NCBI RefSeq assembly: GCF_001552595.1
Contig: NZ_BCRM01000025.1
Span: 49,254-113,253 of the forward strand
Source of the DNA: Rhodococcus erythropolis NBRC 15567
GTDB taxonomy: Bacteria; Actinomycetota; Actinomycetes; Mycobacteriales; Mycobacteriaceae
Reading direction: 5' to 3'
DNA: 64,000 nt
The notes under the pieces are model-generated. The model was not told the origin of the DNA. It worked only from the letters and a program-made list of their open reading frames with translations, and ran no database searches. Positions 18,388-31,233 of this stretch are shown one piece after another. Made by a program: the position numbers and the translations under genes. The stretch's first letter is position 1. Each line of letters begins with the position of its first letter.

Positions 18388-19506
18388 CTAGCGAGGTGGC
18401 CCCTCGTCGAGGACCAGCGAACCGGTCCCGGGTTGCCCGGTTGCGTCCACCCACGTCACCGCGACGGTGTCGCCGGGGCGGCGCGAGCTCATCGCCGCGT
18501 TGAGATCAGCGGACGACGCGATCCGGCTGCCACCGAACTCGGTGATGACCGCACCTTTGGTCAGCCCCACCCGCTCGGCCGGCGAATCGAAGCTCACGGC
18601 AACAACTTCCGCGCCGGCCGGCATCTCCGCGTGATCCTTGACTGCGACACCGAGCACGGGCGTCGGTCCCACACGCACGGTTTCGGAGGAGCGGCCACCG
18701 AGTACCTGCTCGACGATCGGTAGCGCGGTGTCGATCGGTATCGCGTAGGACTGAGGCGCCGGCGAGGTTTCGGTGCGGTCGGTGACGGCGTTGCCCGCGC
18801 TGCTGACGCCGATCAGCTCGCCAACGGCGTTGACCAGGGGGCCACCGGAATCGCCCGGCCGGATGTCCGCGTCGACCTCGATGAGGCCCTTCAACTGGTT
18901 TCGCGATCCGTCGGACACGTTGCGGGTGTTGACGGTGACACCGAGATTGGTGATGACGCCGGGAGCTGGGACGGGTACTCCGCCGCCTTCCGCATTTCCG
19001 ATTGCGGTGACGGCATCCCCACGAGTGGCTTCTGCTGATTTGCCGACCACAGCCACCGGCAGATCCGTGGCGCCCGCGAGTCGAAGGACGGCAAGGTCGC
19101 TGACGCTGTCGTACCCGAGGATCTCGGCGTCGTAGATCAGTCCGTTGGACATGCTGACGGCAGTGACGTCCGAGGCCCCGCTGATGACGTGGTGATTCGT
19201 GAGCACCACTCCGTCAGGGGAGAGCACGATCCCGGTTCCGGCGGTGGTGGTGAATCCGGCCGGCGCGGTGATGGTGACGATGGTGGGGACCACCTGGGCC
19301 GAGAGCTCCTCCGGGGTGAGCGGAACAACCGGCGCCGGTGGGGTGGTGGTGATAACCGTGACCGGTGCGGACTCGATCGTGCCAGGCGTCAGAGGCGGTG
19401 CGACCAGTGCGAGGGCGCCGAGTCCGGCTGCGAGAACGGCGGCCGTCCACAGACCGCGTCTGCCCGCACGTTTGGTCATCCAGCCGTCCGTCCCGCCGGT
19501 CGTCAT
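18388..19506 (-). CDS. HtrA/DegP-like serine protease with PDZ domain
   Basis: 372 residues: a cytoplasmic start, one TM helix (about 18-37), a Pro/Thr linker, then a trypsin-like S1C domain with catalytic H106 ('TNHHVISG'), D137 ('SVSDLAVL') and S220 ('RPGDSGGPL'). A PDZ domain follows (about 275-360). Membrane-tethered extracytoplasmic quality-control proteases such as mycobacterial PepD have this plan. Alone on its strand after the ATP-grasp gene. Confidence 0.9.
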   Translation of the reverse strand: MTTGGTDGWMTKRAGRRGLWTAAVLAAGLGALALVAPPLTPGTIESAPVTVITTTPPAPVVPLTPEELSAQVVPTIVTITAPAGFTTTAGTGIVLSPDGVVLTNHHVISGASDVTAVSMSNGLIYDAEILGYDSVSDLAVLRLAGATDLPVAVVGKSAEATRGDAVTAIGNAEGGGVPVPAPGVITNLGVTVNTRNVSDGSRNQLKGLIEVDADIRPGDSGGPLVNAVGELIGVSSAGNAVTDRTETSPAPQSYAIPIDTALPIVEQVLGGRSSETVRVGPTPVLGVAVKDHAEMPAGAEVVAVSFDSPAERVGLTKGAVITEFGGSRIASSADLNAAMSSRRPGDTVAVTWVDATGQPGTGSLVLDEGPPR

Positions 19507-19548
19507 CCCATCGAGTGTGAAAGGTGAAGATTACCCAACCGGCAACGA

Positions 19549-20379
19549 TCAAGACATGCGATGGCGCAACAGCATGTAGACGCCGCGACGCATGAACGAG
19601 GTGGCGAGTGCGCGTGCGTCGCCGATTCGGACGTCCATTGCGGAGACGAGAGTCGGATCCGATTCCCGGAGATCTTTGTGGAATGCCGCTGCCTGGCGTG
19701 CCTGATCCTTGGCCAGACGCACACTCCACTGTCCGGCGTTGACGCGGAAGGACGCGAGGGGCTTGGCGATCGCATAGACGTCGCCTTGGAGTGCGACGGC
19801 GGTGTACGTGGCTTCGTCGATGACGTACGGGTTGGTGTCGTCCCACCATCCGATGGCCTTCAAGGCGGATCGCTTCATGAGTACACATCCGGGCTCGCCG
19901 AAGATGTTCGCTCCCGCCGTTACCGTCTTTCGGGCCGCGTCGCGCCCGGTGACCCGTCCCTTCAGCCCTGCAAGTCCGCGCGCGGAGAGGATGGTCTTTC
20001 CGTTTGCATCGACCAGTTTGCGTTGCGAGGCCACGAGTACCACCGAGGGGTGCTCGTCGAAAGCCGCGACCTGTTCCGCCAGGCACTCGGGGTAGATGGT
20101 GTCGTCACCGCACACCAGTTTCAGGAGCTCTCCGTTCGCGGCTTCGCTGACCCGGTCCCAGTTTCGCTTCGCTCCGCCGCCGGCCTCGGTCGACAGGATC
20201 TCGATCCGCGGATCGTCGGCGTATCGCGCCAGGACCTTGACGGTGTCGTCGGTCGACGAATGATCCGAGATGATCAGTTCGAAGTCCTGGTAGGTCTGAT
20301 TCAGGATCGAGTCGATCGTCTCGGCAATGTAGTCGGCATTGTTGTAAGCCGGGACGACGACGGAAACACGCGGAGTCAT
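19549..20379 (-). CDS. Family 2 glycosyltransferase
   Basis: 276 residues, GT-A fold: 'VSVVVPAYNNADYI' at the N-terminus, 'ISDHSSTDDTVKVL', and the metal-binding acidic motif 'VCGDDTIYP' near residue 93. There is no TM helix, so it acts at the inner face of the membrane. Start overlaps the gtrA-like stop by 4 bp. Being last in an rmlA-rmlC-gtrA-GT2 operon, it probably moves a sugar, possibly rhamnose, onto a lipid carrier. Acceptor unknown. Confidence 0.85.
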   Translation of the reverse strand: MTPRVSVVVPAYNNADYIAETIDSILNQTYQDFELIISDHSSTDDTVKVLARYADDPRIEILSTEAGGGAKRNWDRVSEAANGELLKLVCGDDTIYPECLAEQVAAFDEHPSVVLVASQRKLVDANGKTILSARGLAGLKGRVTGRDAARKTVTAGANIFGEPGCVLMKRSALKAIGWWDDTNPYVIDEATYTAVALQGDVYAIAKPLASFRVNAGQWSVRLAKDQARQAAAFHKDLRESDPTLVSAMDVRIGDARALATSFMRRGVYMLLRHRMS

Positions 20380-20846
20380 GAGTTGCCTGTTCTCTTGTTT
20401 CGACTGAACGAGAAATCGCGGTAACCGAAGAAGCTTGCTGTTGCGGTTACCGCAGTGATGACGAGTTGTGACGGGATGGGAGGAAAGTGCAGGACCGAGA
20501 CCGCGACGGTCATCAGCGCGAGGTTGATCACGAAGGCGCCGAAATTGACGACGACGAATCGCCAGAAGTCACGGAGGAAGTGACCGCGAACTTCGAACAC
20601 CAGGTAGCGGTACATCGCAAAAGCGCACAGCAGGTTGCAGACGTACCCGGCAACGATCGCGAAGTGGTAGCCGAATTGATCGCCGAGCGCGATCTGCCAA
20701 GCAATGAACCAGGCGGTTCCGAGCGCCGTGTTGACGCCACCGACGAGCAGAAAGGCAAGGGCCTGATTCTTGACGACGCGCATCAACGGACCCGGCCTGC
20801 CGGTCATTCCGGCGGGGGGTGTTGCAGTCGAATCCGGTGAAGCCAT
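20376..20846 (-). CDS. GtrA-family membrane protein
   Basis: 156 residues with four TM helices after a 25-residue cytosolic Pro-rich start. Motif 'QALAFLLVGGVNTALGT' opens helix 1, 'MYRYLVF' follows helix 2, 'FFGYRDFSF' sits near the end. GtrA proteins flip polyprenyl-linked sugars or partner with glycosyltransferases. Coupled to rmlC (1-bp TGATG overlap) and to the GT2 gene (4-bp overlap), so the two likely act together. Confidence 0.85.
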   Translation of the reverse strand: MASPDSTATPPAGMTGRPGPLMRVVKNQALAFLLVGGVNTALGTAWFIAWQIALGDQFGYHFAIVAGYVCNLLCAFAMYRYLVFEVRGHFLRDFWRFVVVNFGAFVINLALMTVAVSVLHFPPIPSQLVITAVTATASFFGYRDFSFSRNKRTGNS

Positions 20847-21457
20847 CAGCCTTCGCCGAACGTGGGCAGCAGCCCCGCCGACACGGCATCTTGAAGCGAC
20901 GGTGCCGCTGTGTCCTTCGCGGAGAGCGTGATGTTCAGGGGCTCACCGCTGCGACCCACGGTGGGCCAGTCGATCGCTATGTCGGGATCGAGGGGGTGAA
21001 CTTCGTGCTCACGTTCGGGGGCGTATCCCGTCGAGCACAGGTAAACCACTGTCGAGTTGTCCTCGAGGGACAGGAAGGCGTGCCCGAGCCCTTCGGACAG
21101 AAAGATCGCTCGGCGGTCGACGTCGTCGAGAAGGACCGAATCCCACTGGCCGAAGGTCGGCGATCCCACGCGGAGGTCGACGGCGATGTCGAGTATCGCG
21201 CCTTTGACACACGTGACGTACTTGGCCTGTCCGGGAGGGACGTCGGCAAAATGGATGCCTCGTAGGACGCCGGCAGCCGAGACCGAGCAATTGGCCTGCT
21301 GAAGGTCGAGGGTGCGGCCGGTGATCTCGGAGAATCCGGGTTCACGGAACCACTCGAGGAAGACTCCACGGTCGTCGCCGAACTGTTTGGGTGTGAATTC
21401 CCAGGCCCCTGGCACTTTCAGTTCGCGATACTGGCTCATCACGTGAGTATCTGCCAT
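20846..21457 (-). CDS. rmlC: dTDP-4-dehydrorhamnose 3,5-epimerase
   Basis: 203 residues, cupin fold. 'VLRGIHFADVPPGQAKYV' contains the catalytic His, 'ILDIAVDLRVGSPTFG' and 'GLGHAFLSLED' are family signatures. Third step of dTDP-L-rhamnose synthesis, which supplies the rhamnose in the arabinogalactan linkage unit. ATG 21457 is used, with AAGGA about 10 nt upstream; ATG 21439 is a shorter option. Begins 1 bp after the rmlA stop. Confidence 0.93.
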   Translation of the reverse strand: MADTHVMSQYRELKVPGAWEFTPKQFGDDRGVFLEWFREPGFSEITGRTLDLQQANCSVSAAGVLRGIHFADVPPGQAKYVTCVKGAILDIAVDLRVGSPTFGQWDSVLLDDVDRRAIFLSEGLGHAFLSLEDNSTVVYLCSTGYAPEREHEVHPLDPDIAIDWPTVGRSGEPLNITLSAKDTAAPSLQDAVSAGLLPTFGEG

Positions 21458-21458
21458 G

Positions 21459-24372
<2,914 letters not shown>

Positions 24373-24374
24373 TG

Positions 24375-25403
24375 TTACGCGGGTGGCTCGGTGGCGTTCC
24401 GGCGCCCCAACGGGCCTGACGCGGGGTCGCTGACGATGAGGTACGGCGGCTTTCCCATTGCCGTCTTGACTGCGACACCGATGTATTCGGCGATCACACC
24501 CAACGAGAAGAGCACTGCCCCGAAACCGAACAGCATCACGATCATCGTCGACGCCCATCCTCGTACCTCGACGCCGGCGTCGAAGAACACGTACGACGCC
24601 AACACGTAGAGGACGATGACGAGACCGCCGACAGCGAACAGGAAGCCGATCAAGCTGACCATTCGCAGGCCCTTGGTGCCGCTGGAGAGAACCATTCGCC
24701 AGAAATGCGACAGCAAGCTTCTGAGGTGATATCCGGATGCGCGTCCGCGTTCCTCACGCAGTTGAACCGGGCTGGTGGTGACCTCTCCCGCGATCCAGCC
24801 CAGAGCCACGTCGAGGTAAGCCTCGGATCCGGCGTATGCGGCGACCGACCGTCCGACCTCTCCGAGGACCAGTCGGAAGCTCTGATACTTCACGGAGTTC
24901 TCGGACGAGAGAATTTTGGTGGTCAACCATTTCGACGACTTCGACGCCGCGTTGCGTAGCGCACCGTGGGGTGCCGCGTTCACGGGCTGCGCGTAGACGA
25001 GGGTGGCCTGTTGATCCAGTGCAGTGTCGAGGAGTCCACCGATGTCGGCCGGGTCGTGCTGGCCGTCTTCATCCATGGTGACAACCCATTCGCCACCACT
25101 CGACGCCATTCCCGCCAGTGTTGCCGGATGTTGGCCGAAGTTGCGCGAGAGCCAGATGGGTCGGATGAAGTCATGTTGTCTCGCGAGTTCACGGATGACC
25201 GCAGCTGATCCGTCCGGACCGTGGTCGAAGACGAGAAGGACTTCTTCGACGACCAACGGCCGCCCGCCGGGAGTGGTCTGGGTTTTCGTCAGGGGAAGTA
25301 TCTCGTCGATGAGTGCATTGAGAGTGTGTTCGCCCTGGTAAACCGGCACGACGACGGAAATTCGGTGCGGTTGCACCGACTCGGGTGTGCCATCGGTCTT
25401 CAC
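24375..25403 (-). CDS. Family 2 glycosyltransferase with C-terminal TM pair
   Basis: 342 residues. GT-A domain with 'ISVVVPVYQGEHTL', 'LSRNFGQHPATLAGM' and 'TMDEDGQHDP', the motif set of DPM1/ArnC/GtrB-type polyprenyl-phosphate glycosyltransferases, followed by two TM helices (about 240-262 and 278-302). It likely charges polyprenyl-phosphate with a sugar on the cytosolic face. Paired with the downstream epimerase. Confidence 0.88.
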   Translation of the reverse strand: MKTDGTPESVQPHRISVVVPVYQGEHTLNALIDEILPLTKTQTTPGGRPLVVEEVLLVFDHGPDGSAAVIRELARQHDFIRPIWLSRNFGQHPATLAGMASSGGEWVVTMDEDGQHDPADIGGLLDTALDQQATLVYAQPVNAAPHGALRNAASKSSKWLTTKILSSENSVKYQSFRLVLGEVGRSVAAYAGSEAYLDVALGWIAGEVTTSPVQLREERGRASGYHLRSLLSHFWRMVLSSGTKGLRMVSLIGFLFAVGGLVIVLYVLASYVFFDAGVEVRGWASTMIVMLFGFGAVLFSLGVIAEYIGVAVKTAMGKPPYLIVSDPASGPLGRRNATEPPA

Positions 25404-25511
25404 AGGCGGGGAGTGTATACGTCGCCGAGGGTCGGCTTCTCGGCGTGGGGGCGTACATGTCGGAGAATCGTGAAGTTATGATCCGGATCACTCGACGAAA
25501 GTGAGTCTCCA

Positions 25512-26192
25512 GTGGCCGAGTTCGAAGATCACACCAACGATCGACGCGAGAACAATCGCGAGAACACAGGCCTTCCTGGGAGAGCCGATACGGGTAGCGG
25601 TGATACCACCGACACCGAGTACACGGCTTGGTTGCGTGAGCTTCAAGGCGCCAAATGGAAGCGCGTTCTGAACGTGCAAGCGCCGTATCAGTGGAATATC
25701 CGACGTTTCCTCGGCGGCCGGGAGGTGCTCGACGTCGGCTGCGGGATCGGCCGAAATCTGCGAAATCTTCCCCCTGGCAGTGTCGGGGTGGACCACAACG
25801 AACATTCGGTGGAGTTCTGTCGATCGCTCGGGTTCGAGGCGTACTCTTCTGCGGAATTTCACTCCGAAAGCGATCAGCGAACCTTCGACGGAATGCTGAT
25901 GGCGCATCTCCTCGAGCACCTGCCGGCGGGAGAAGCTTCCGGCATCGTCGCCGAGTACCTTCCATTCCTGGAACCGGGTGCGACCGTCATGCTGATCTGC
26001 CCTCAGGAACGTGGCTTCGCCAGCGATCCCACGCATACCGTCTTCCTCGACGGCGTCGACCTCGAAAAGATCTGTGCGGACAACGGTCTTGTAGTCAGGC
26101 GCTCGCTGTCGTTCCCGTTTCCGCGGTGGATGGGAAAGCCGTTCATCTACAACGAGTCTGTGGTGATCGCGGAGGTCCCGTCCCGGCTCTGA
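25512..26192 (+). CDS. Class I SAM-dependent methyltransferase
   Basis: 226 residues. Motif I 'VLDVGCGIGRNL' (about residue 72) and post-I 'VGVDHNEHSV', then 'MLMAHLLEHLP', typical of Methyltransf_11/23. The first 40 residues are polar and probably disordered. GTG 25512 is the only workable start before the core fold, though its ribosome binding site is weak. The 3' end overlaps the convergent membrane-protein gene by 46 bp. Substrate unknown; neighbours suggest an envelope glycolipid. Confidence 0.8.
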   Translation: MAEFEDHTNDRRENNRENTGLPGRADTGSGDTTDTEYTAWLRELQGAKWKRVLNVQAPYQWNIRRFLGGREVLDVGCGIGRNLRNLPPGSVGVDHNEHSVEFCRSLGFEAYSSAEFHSESDQRTFDGMLMAHLLEHLPAGEASGIVAEYLPFLEPGATVMLICPQERGFASDPTHTVFLDGVDLEKICADNGLVVRRSLSFPFPRWMGKPFIYNESVVIAEVPSRL

Positions 26193-28396
26193 CGCCTGTC
26201 GCGGTAGTAGATCACGGAGAGGCCGGCAAGGATAACGAGCCCGAAGCCCATACCGACATAGCCGATCCTCTGTCCTGGGGAACGGAAGTTGATCACCAGT
26301 TCCGCGTTGTCGGTGCCAGGCGGCAGATCGACGTAGAGGTACGTTCCGCCAAGGCCCTTGGTCGGGATGGGTTCGCCGTCGAGGGTCGCGGTGTAGCCCG
26401 GCCATGCCAACCGTGCGAATACCACGCTGCCACCGCCCGGTGAGCTGACTCGCACACGCTCGTTCTTGACGCTCATGTACTCGGACTGTGCGTCGGCATT
26501 GACAGTTGCCGACACACGGCCCGGTTGACCGGAGATCGGGCCGGCGTCGCGTTCGAGGACGTAGATCTGGTCCTGGGCGACCTCGGGCACTTCTGCCCAG
26601 TGCCACCCGGGTGGGGCGGGTTCGTTGTCAGCGCCCGGGTACTGCTTCCGTTGAAGGACGACGCGGTCGAGCAGCATCAGGTCTGCGCTGGCTCGACCGG
26701 TGTATTCATCCGGCCTGAACACGTTTCGGTAGGCGTCGTCGCACGTCGACCCGTCGAATCCCATACACAGAAGCGAAGCGAAGTCCGCGTGGCCGACCGG
26801 GGTGTACGCGTTGACGTAGTCGAGATCGAGCACCTTGGCGTAGTTTCCGTACACCTGCGAAGTCCACGGGAGTTCTGTTGTTTCGGCGTCGATTCGGATC
26901 AGCGCGCGATTGCCGAGCTGAAGGGTCGTGCCCGGGAAATCCGGAAAGTTCGCCTTGGCTTCGGATTGGCTGGTCGGCAGGTACCACTTGTTCAGCGCCT
27001 GGGGATACGCGATCACTTGATACAGAGTCACCGGAGCGATGGTGAGAATCAGTAGACCTGCGATCGCCGGGGCGCCGTATCTACGACCGAGGTAGATGGC
27101 GAGTGCTCCGACGGCGATGATCACGACAGCCCAGGTGAGATGTCGGATGAAGTACTGCGGACCCGAAGAACTGGCACGAATCATCAAGACGAACACGATC
27201 AACGATGCAGCGATGACGCGTGATCGCAGTTTGTCCAAAGTCCCGAATCGGCTCAGCAGCACACCGAGTAGTACCAGGGAGAACACCGCGACGAAGGGAA
27301 GTAGTCGTGCCGGCCACCGAATCTGGCCGATGTCGCTGGGGCCCGCGGTGAACAGCAGAATGAAGGCCAACAGCAGCAGCGGGGTCACCAACTCTCGCAG
27401 CGAACCCTGTGCTTTCCGCCAGCCGATGAATGCCAGTGCCGGTATCGCGAACCAGGCGATGTAGGTGATCGGTGCGTAGGTGGTTTCGCCCGTCCAGGAC
27501 TCGATGCTCGAGACGGACGACGGAATACTCGCCGTCAGTGTTTCCGACCACGGTGCCGTCAGGAAATTGTCGTTGAACGTACCTTCTTCGCCGGTGCGCC
27601 ATGTGACGGCCGAGGAGAGCAGACCTGGAAGAAAGGTGATCGCGCCGCAGGCGGCGGCCGAGATGCCGACCAGTCCGAGCTTCACTGTTGTCCGCCACTG
27701 CGGACTGCGGACGTATTCGCCCACCATCAGTGCCCCGACGGTCACTCCGGCCATCAATGCCGCATGGACGTATCCGACGCTGATCGCGAGATAGAGGAAG
27801 ACGAAGACGGGTATCGGCCCCGACCGGCCGCGGGCATAGCGAATTCCGCTGGCCCACGCCTGCACCACCCAGGCCATTCCGATCACCGACGTAACCCACG
27901 ACGGGTACTCGAAGTACAGGGTGAACCCGGCAAAGGGCACTGCGCTTCCGGCGACGGCCGCCCAGTAGGGGCGCGCGCCGTATTCGAGGCAGACTCGATA
28001 GACGCCCCATCCGAGGATGATCGCGAATGCCAACTTCACCAGCGTGGCCAGCAAAGCGAGATTGTCGACGGACGGTGCGATGTAGTTGATGAAGATCTGG
28101 ACCGGGTTCCACAGCCCACCCTGACCCTCGACCGGATAGTTTCCAGCCATCCACTGATCCAGAACCAGCGAGGGGAATTGTCCCTCTCGCATCAGATGGC
28201 CCAGCTGAACCCAGTTGCCGACCGCACCGGATTCGGTGTCGTCGACATAGAAGTAGCGAGGGTCCACCGTGACGATCGCGAAGAATGCGAGGCACACGAC
28301 TGCTGGGATCACAGCGCCCCAGCTCCAGCGTTCCCGACGGGTGGGAGCGGGTAGTTCGAGTGTCAAGGGATCTCCAGGTCGCACGGGTGGATGCAC
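26147..28396 (-). CDS. YfhO-like multi-pass membrane protein
   Basis: About 749 residues with roughly 12 TM helices to residue 500, then a soluble periplasmic domain and one final TM near the C-terminus. The end domain ('WPGYTATLDGEPIPT') is the YfhO-family beta domain; YfhO proteins are GT-C-like enzymes or helpers in polyprenyl-linked glycosylation. An early acidic motif 'DDTESGAVGNW' suits a GT-C active loop. GTG 28396 is chosen; a TTG start at 28483 would add 29 residues lacking any membrane feature. Confidence 0.65.
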   Translation of the reverse strand: MHPPVRPGDPLTLELPAPTRRERWSWGAVIPAVVCLAFFAIVTVDPRYFYVDDTESGAVGNWVQLGHLMREGQFPSLVLDQWMAGNYPVEGQGGLWNPVQIFINYIAPSVDNLALLATLVKLAFAIILGWGVYRVCLEYGARPYWAAVAGSAVPFAGFTLYFEYPSWVTSVIGMAWVVQAWASGIRYARGRSGPIPVFVFLYLAISVGYVHAALMAGVTVGALMVGEYVRSPQWRTTVKLGLVGISAAACGAITFLPGLLSSAVTWRTGEEGTFNDNFLTAPWSETLTASIPSSVSSIESWTGETTYAPITYIAWFAIPALAFIGWRKAQGSLRELVTPLLLLAFILLFTAGPSDIGQIRWPARLLPFVAVFSLVLLGVLLSRFGTLDKLRSRVIAASLIVFVLMIRASSSGPQYFIRHLTWAVVIIAVGALAIYLGRRYGAPAIAGLLILTIAPVTLYQVIAYPQALNKWYLPTSQSEAKANFPDFPGTTLQLGNRALIRIDAETTELPWTSQVYGNYAKVLDLDYVNAYTPVGHADFASLLCMGFDGSTCDDAYRNVFRPDEYTGRASADLMLLDRVVLQRKQYPGADNEPAPPGWHWAEVPEVAQDQIYVLERDAGPISGQPGRVSATVNADAQSEYMSVKNERVRVSSPGGGSVVFARLAWPGYTATLDGEPIPTKGLGGTYLYVDLPPGTDNAELVINFRSPGQRIGYVGMGFGLVILAGLSVIYYRDRRQSRDGTSAITTDSL

Positions 28397-28501
28397 CAGA
28401 GACAGTAGCCGAGGCTGTGTTTTCGAGTTTCGGGGGTAATTCCACCTCGGATACCCTGCGAGTGACAGGTACAGCTTTTTCAAGATTCACGTAGGAGTCA
28501 T

Positions 28502-30355
28502 ATGCCCGAGCAGGTAAAGGTGGGGGTGCCGGAGAACGGGCAGGTCATGGCTCGCCGTTTGGTGGTCCAGCGCGGCGTGTTCGTCGGAATGTCGCCGATA
28601 GTCAACGACGACCTGTACGTCGAGTTCCGGAAGGGCTCCGGTGAGCGGACCCGGCACCGAGTCGCTCTGGACAAGGGCGCACGTATCAGCACCAACACCT
28701 ATTTCGGGCGTTTCGCTGCCAGCTACTGGCAGCGGTGGACGACTGTCACTGAGGTCGAGGCTTCGCTGCGGATCGAGAGCGAGGGTCGGTTCCGCGTCCG
28801 GATGGTTGCTTCGGATATCGCCGGGCATCGCCGTATTCTCGAGACCCGCGACGGATCGGGGTCCTCGGAGGTCACGTTGACCACATCGTTGGACAAGTTC
28901 GTCGACGGCGGCGCCCTCTGGCTCGAGGTGGATTCTGTCGACGCTCCGATGACGATCGACCACTTGGAATGGACCGTGGCCGCTCCGGAGACGGTTCGCC
29001 CGGTCTCGGTGGCGATCTGCACCTTCAATCGGGCCGACGATTGTGCCGAGACTGTTGCTGCACTGGCTTCCGATGCCACTGTGCGTGACCTCGTCAGCTC
29101 CGTGTACGTCGTCGATCAGGGTAACGACCTGGTGAAAGATCGGGCGCGCTTCGTCGAGGCGGCAGACAAGCTCGGTGAGAAGCTGAAATATCTGCAGCAG
29201 CCGAATCTCGGCGGAGCGGGCGGTTTTTCACGTGGGCTTTTCGAGGCTACATCCGAGGGGACAGATCTCGCCGACGTCATCCTGATGGACGACGATATTC
29301 TCTGTGAACCAGAAACAGTGTTGCGCCTCAACGCTTTTGCGAATATGACGGTGGAACCGACATTGGTGGGTGCACAGATGATGTATCTGCTCAATCCCGA
29401 TTTCCTCAATGTCGGTGCCGAAGACGTAGATCTGAAGACTCTCCATCACGGGCAACGAGTGCCCAAGGCTCTCATCAACACGAGCATGCTCAAGAAGCGT
29501 CAAGAGCGTCGAGTCGATGCGGGATACAACGCCTGGTGGACGTGCCTGATCCCCGCCGAAGTTGTCGAAGCCATCGGGTTACCCGTTCCGATCTTCTTTC
29601 AGTGGGATGACGTGGAGTACGGAATCAGGGCCCGGAAAGCAGGGTTTGTCACCGTCACGTTGCCCAACGCCGCTGTGTGGCATGCCGATTTCTATTGGAA
29701 GGACTTCGACGACTGGGCCCGCTACTTCAGTACGCGTAACTCCCTCGTCGTCGGGTCTTTGCACAGCGATCTCGACACCAAGGGACTTTCACGTCAGTTC
29801 TTCCGCCAGATTTCCGAATTCCTCGTCGGAATGCAATACGGCCTTGCCTTCACGACGTTGAAGGGCATCGAGGATTATCTCGACGGTCCGGAAGCGTTGC
29901 GGGACGGCGGCATCGAGGCCATGGCAAGCATCCGTGCCGGCCGAGCGCAGTATGCCGAGACGATCAAACACGATGCGGCTACCGCCCCGATCGCCTCGAA
30001 CGAACTCCACACCGAGCGTGCCGGTGGTGAACCGAGCCTGATGCGAGTGATTCTGGCCAAACGTGGGTTGAATCAGTGGCTGGGGCGCACCCGTGGCGGT
30101 TTGGTCAATATTCCGCGCGAGGATGCGCACTGGTGGCACATCTCGCAGTTCGACCATGTAGTCGTCACCGATGCTTCGCAGTCGGGGGTACGTATCCGGC
30201 AGCGAGACAAGGCTACGGCGCGTGCTCTCTTGATCCGAACGGTGAAGCTACTGCGTCGATTCCAGAAGGAAGCACCTGCCGTGTCGGCGAAGTACCGTGC
30301 TGCGATGCCGGAACTCACGAGTCGAGAGAACTGGGCACGTCTGTACGAGAAGTGA
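28502..30355 (+). CDS. glfT2: Galactofuranosyltransferase GlfT2
   Basis: Polymerises the galactan by adding alternating beta-1,5 and beta-1,6 galactofuranose from UDP-Galf. 617 residues: N-terminal beta-sandwich (1-160), GT-A core with metal-binding D263-D264-D265 ('LMDDDILCEP'), catalytic-region 'WDDVEYG' (368-374) and H394 ('VWHADF'), then a C-terminal helical part. These match Mtb GlfT2 in order and spacing. Not adjacent to glf (UDP-Galp mutase), which is absent from the window. Divergent from the YfhO-like gene and ends 3 bp before a convergent methyltransferase. Confidence 0.95.
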   Translation: MPEQVKVGVPENGQVMARRLVVQRGVFVGMSPIVNDDLYVEFRKGSGERTRHRVALDKGARISTNTYFGRFAASYWQRWTTVTEVEASLRIESEGRFRVRMVASDIAGHRRILETRDGSGSSEVTLTTSLDKFVDGGALWLEVDSVDAPMTIDHLEWTVAAPETVRPVSVAICTFNRADDCAETVAALASDATVRDLVSSVYVVDQGNDLVKDRARFVEAADKLGEKLKYLQQPNLGGAGGFSRGLFEATSEGTDLADVILMDDDILCEPETVLRLNAFANMTVEPTLVGAQMMYLLNPDFLNVGAEDVDLKTLHHGQRVPKALINTSMLKKRQERRVDAGYNAWWTCLIPAEVVEAIGLPVPIFFQWDDVEYGIRARKAGFVTVTLPNAAVWHADFYWKDFDDWARYFSTRNSLVVGSLHSDLDTKGLSRQFFRQISEFLVGMQYGLAFTTLKGIEDYLDGPEALRDGGIEAMASIRAGRAQYAETIKHDAATAPIASNELHTERAGGEPSLMRVILAKRGLNQWLGRTRGGLVNIPREDAHWWHISQFDHVVVTDASQSGVRIRQRDKATARALLIRTVKLLRRFQKEAPAVSAKYRAAMPELTSRENWARLYEK

Positions 30356-30358
30356 TTC

Positions 30359-31186
30359 TCAGCTGGTGATCTCGACGATGACCTGCTCGTTGTCGACGGT
30401 GTACCCGAGGTATTCGAACGAGATGCCGGTGCGTGTGACGAACTCCGTCCACGCCCGGTACTCGTGCTGCTGCCACCCGGGATAGTTGAAGAACTCGTCG
30501 AAGACGACGATCGACCCGGGGACCAGTCGGTCGCCGAGGAGATCGAGCACGGTCTTGGTGGACGAGTAGAGGTCGGCGTCGAGGTGCAGGAACGCAACGG
30601 GGCCGGATTCGTCGTTCAGGAACGAGGGCAAGGTGTCCTCGAAGAGGCCCGGAACAAGTTGCGCTCCAGGCACTTCGGGGATGGATTCCTGTGCGAACTC
30701 GCCGACCGGGAACCCGGTGCGCCAGGTCTCCGGAAGGCCGGAGAACACGTCGAAACCTGCGACGGTCCCCTCGCGTTCGGTGAAAGCCTCCGCGACGATC
30801 CTGAGTGTGGTTCCGCTGGCGACGCCGAATTCGAGTGCCATGCCGGGTATTTCGATCAAGCCCAATGCGTGGCGCAGCGTGTCGTGTGGGTGGCCGAATG
30901 TGTCGGTGACTCGAAGGTGTTCGAGGATGAACTCGGCGGTCGATGCCGTCGCTTCGAGGTCCACGGCGTAGGCCAGATCCCGACGCTGGCGAAATTCCAG
31001 CTCGTCGATCCTGGACCGGAGGCCCGCGATGTCAACGCGGGCCTCGGCCAGTTCGTCACGTGAGAGTGCCAGCGCGTCGAGGATCTGCTGCGTGCGATCG
31101 GCGTTGCGACGGTCGGCGGTCTCGACCACCTCGGATACCGCACGCTGAAGCTTGGTCCTGGCGCTGGAACGGAACCGCTCGAACAT
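30359..31186 (-). CDS. TylF-type class I methyltransferase with N-terminal coiled coil
   Basis: 275 residues. Residues 1-75 are a charged helix, likely coiled coil ('LSRDELAEARVDIAGL'). The catalytic domain has 'ALEFGVASGTTLRIVAEA' (SAM loop), 'VAGFDVFSGLPETW', 'LHLDADLYSSTKTVL' and 'VFDEFFNYPGW', the metal-dependent macrocin-O-methyltransferase (TylF) pattern. Likely methylates a sugar hydroxyl of an envelope glycan. Lies downstream of rsgA on the same strand. Confidence 0.82.
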   Translation of the reverse strand: MFERFRSSARTKLQRAVSEVVETADRRNADRTQQILDALALSRDELAEARVDIAGLRSRIDELEFRQRRDLAYAVDLEATASTAEFILEHLRVTDTFGHPHDTLRHALGLIEIPGMALEFGVASGTTLRIVAEAFTEREGTVAGFDVFSGLPETWRTGFPVGEFAQESIPEVPGAQLVPGLFEDTLPSFLNDESGPVAFLHLDADLYSSTKTVLDLLGDRLVPGSIVVFDEFFNYPGWQQHEYRAWTEFVTRTGISFEYLGYTVDNEQVIVEITS

Positions 31187-31233
31187 GACAACCTCTCGTC
31201 GGGATCACCCCCCATGCTGCCAGGCTTTCTTCG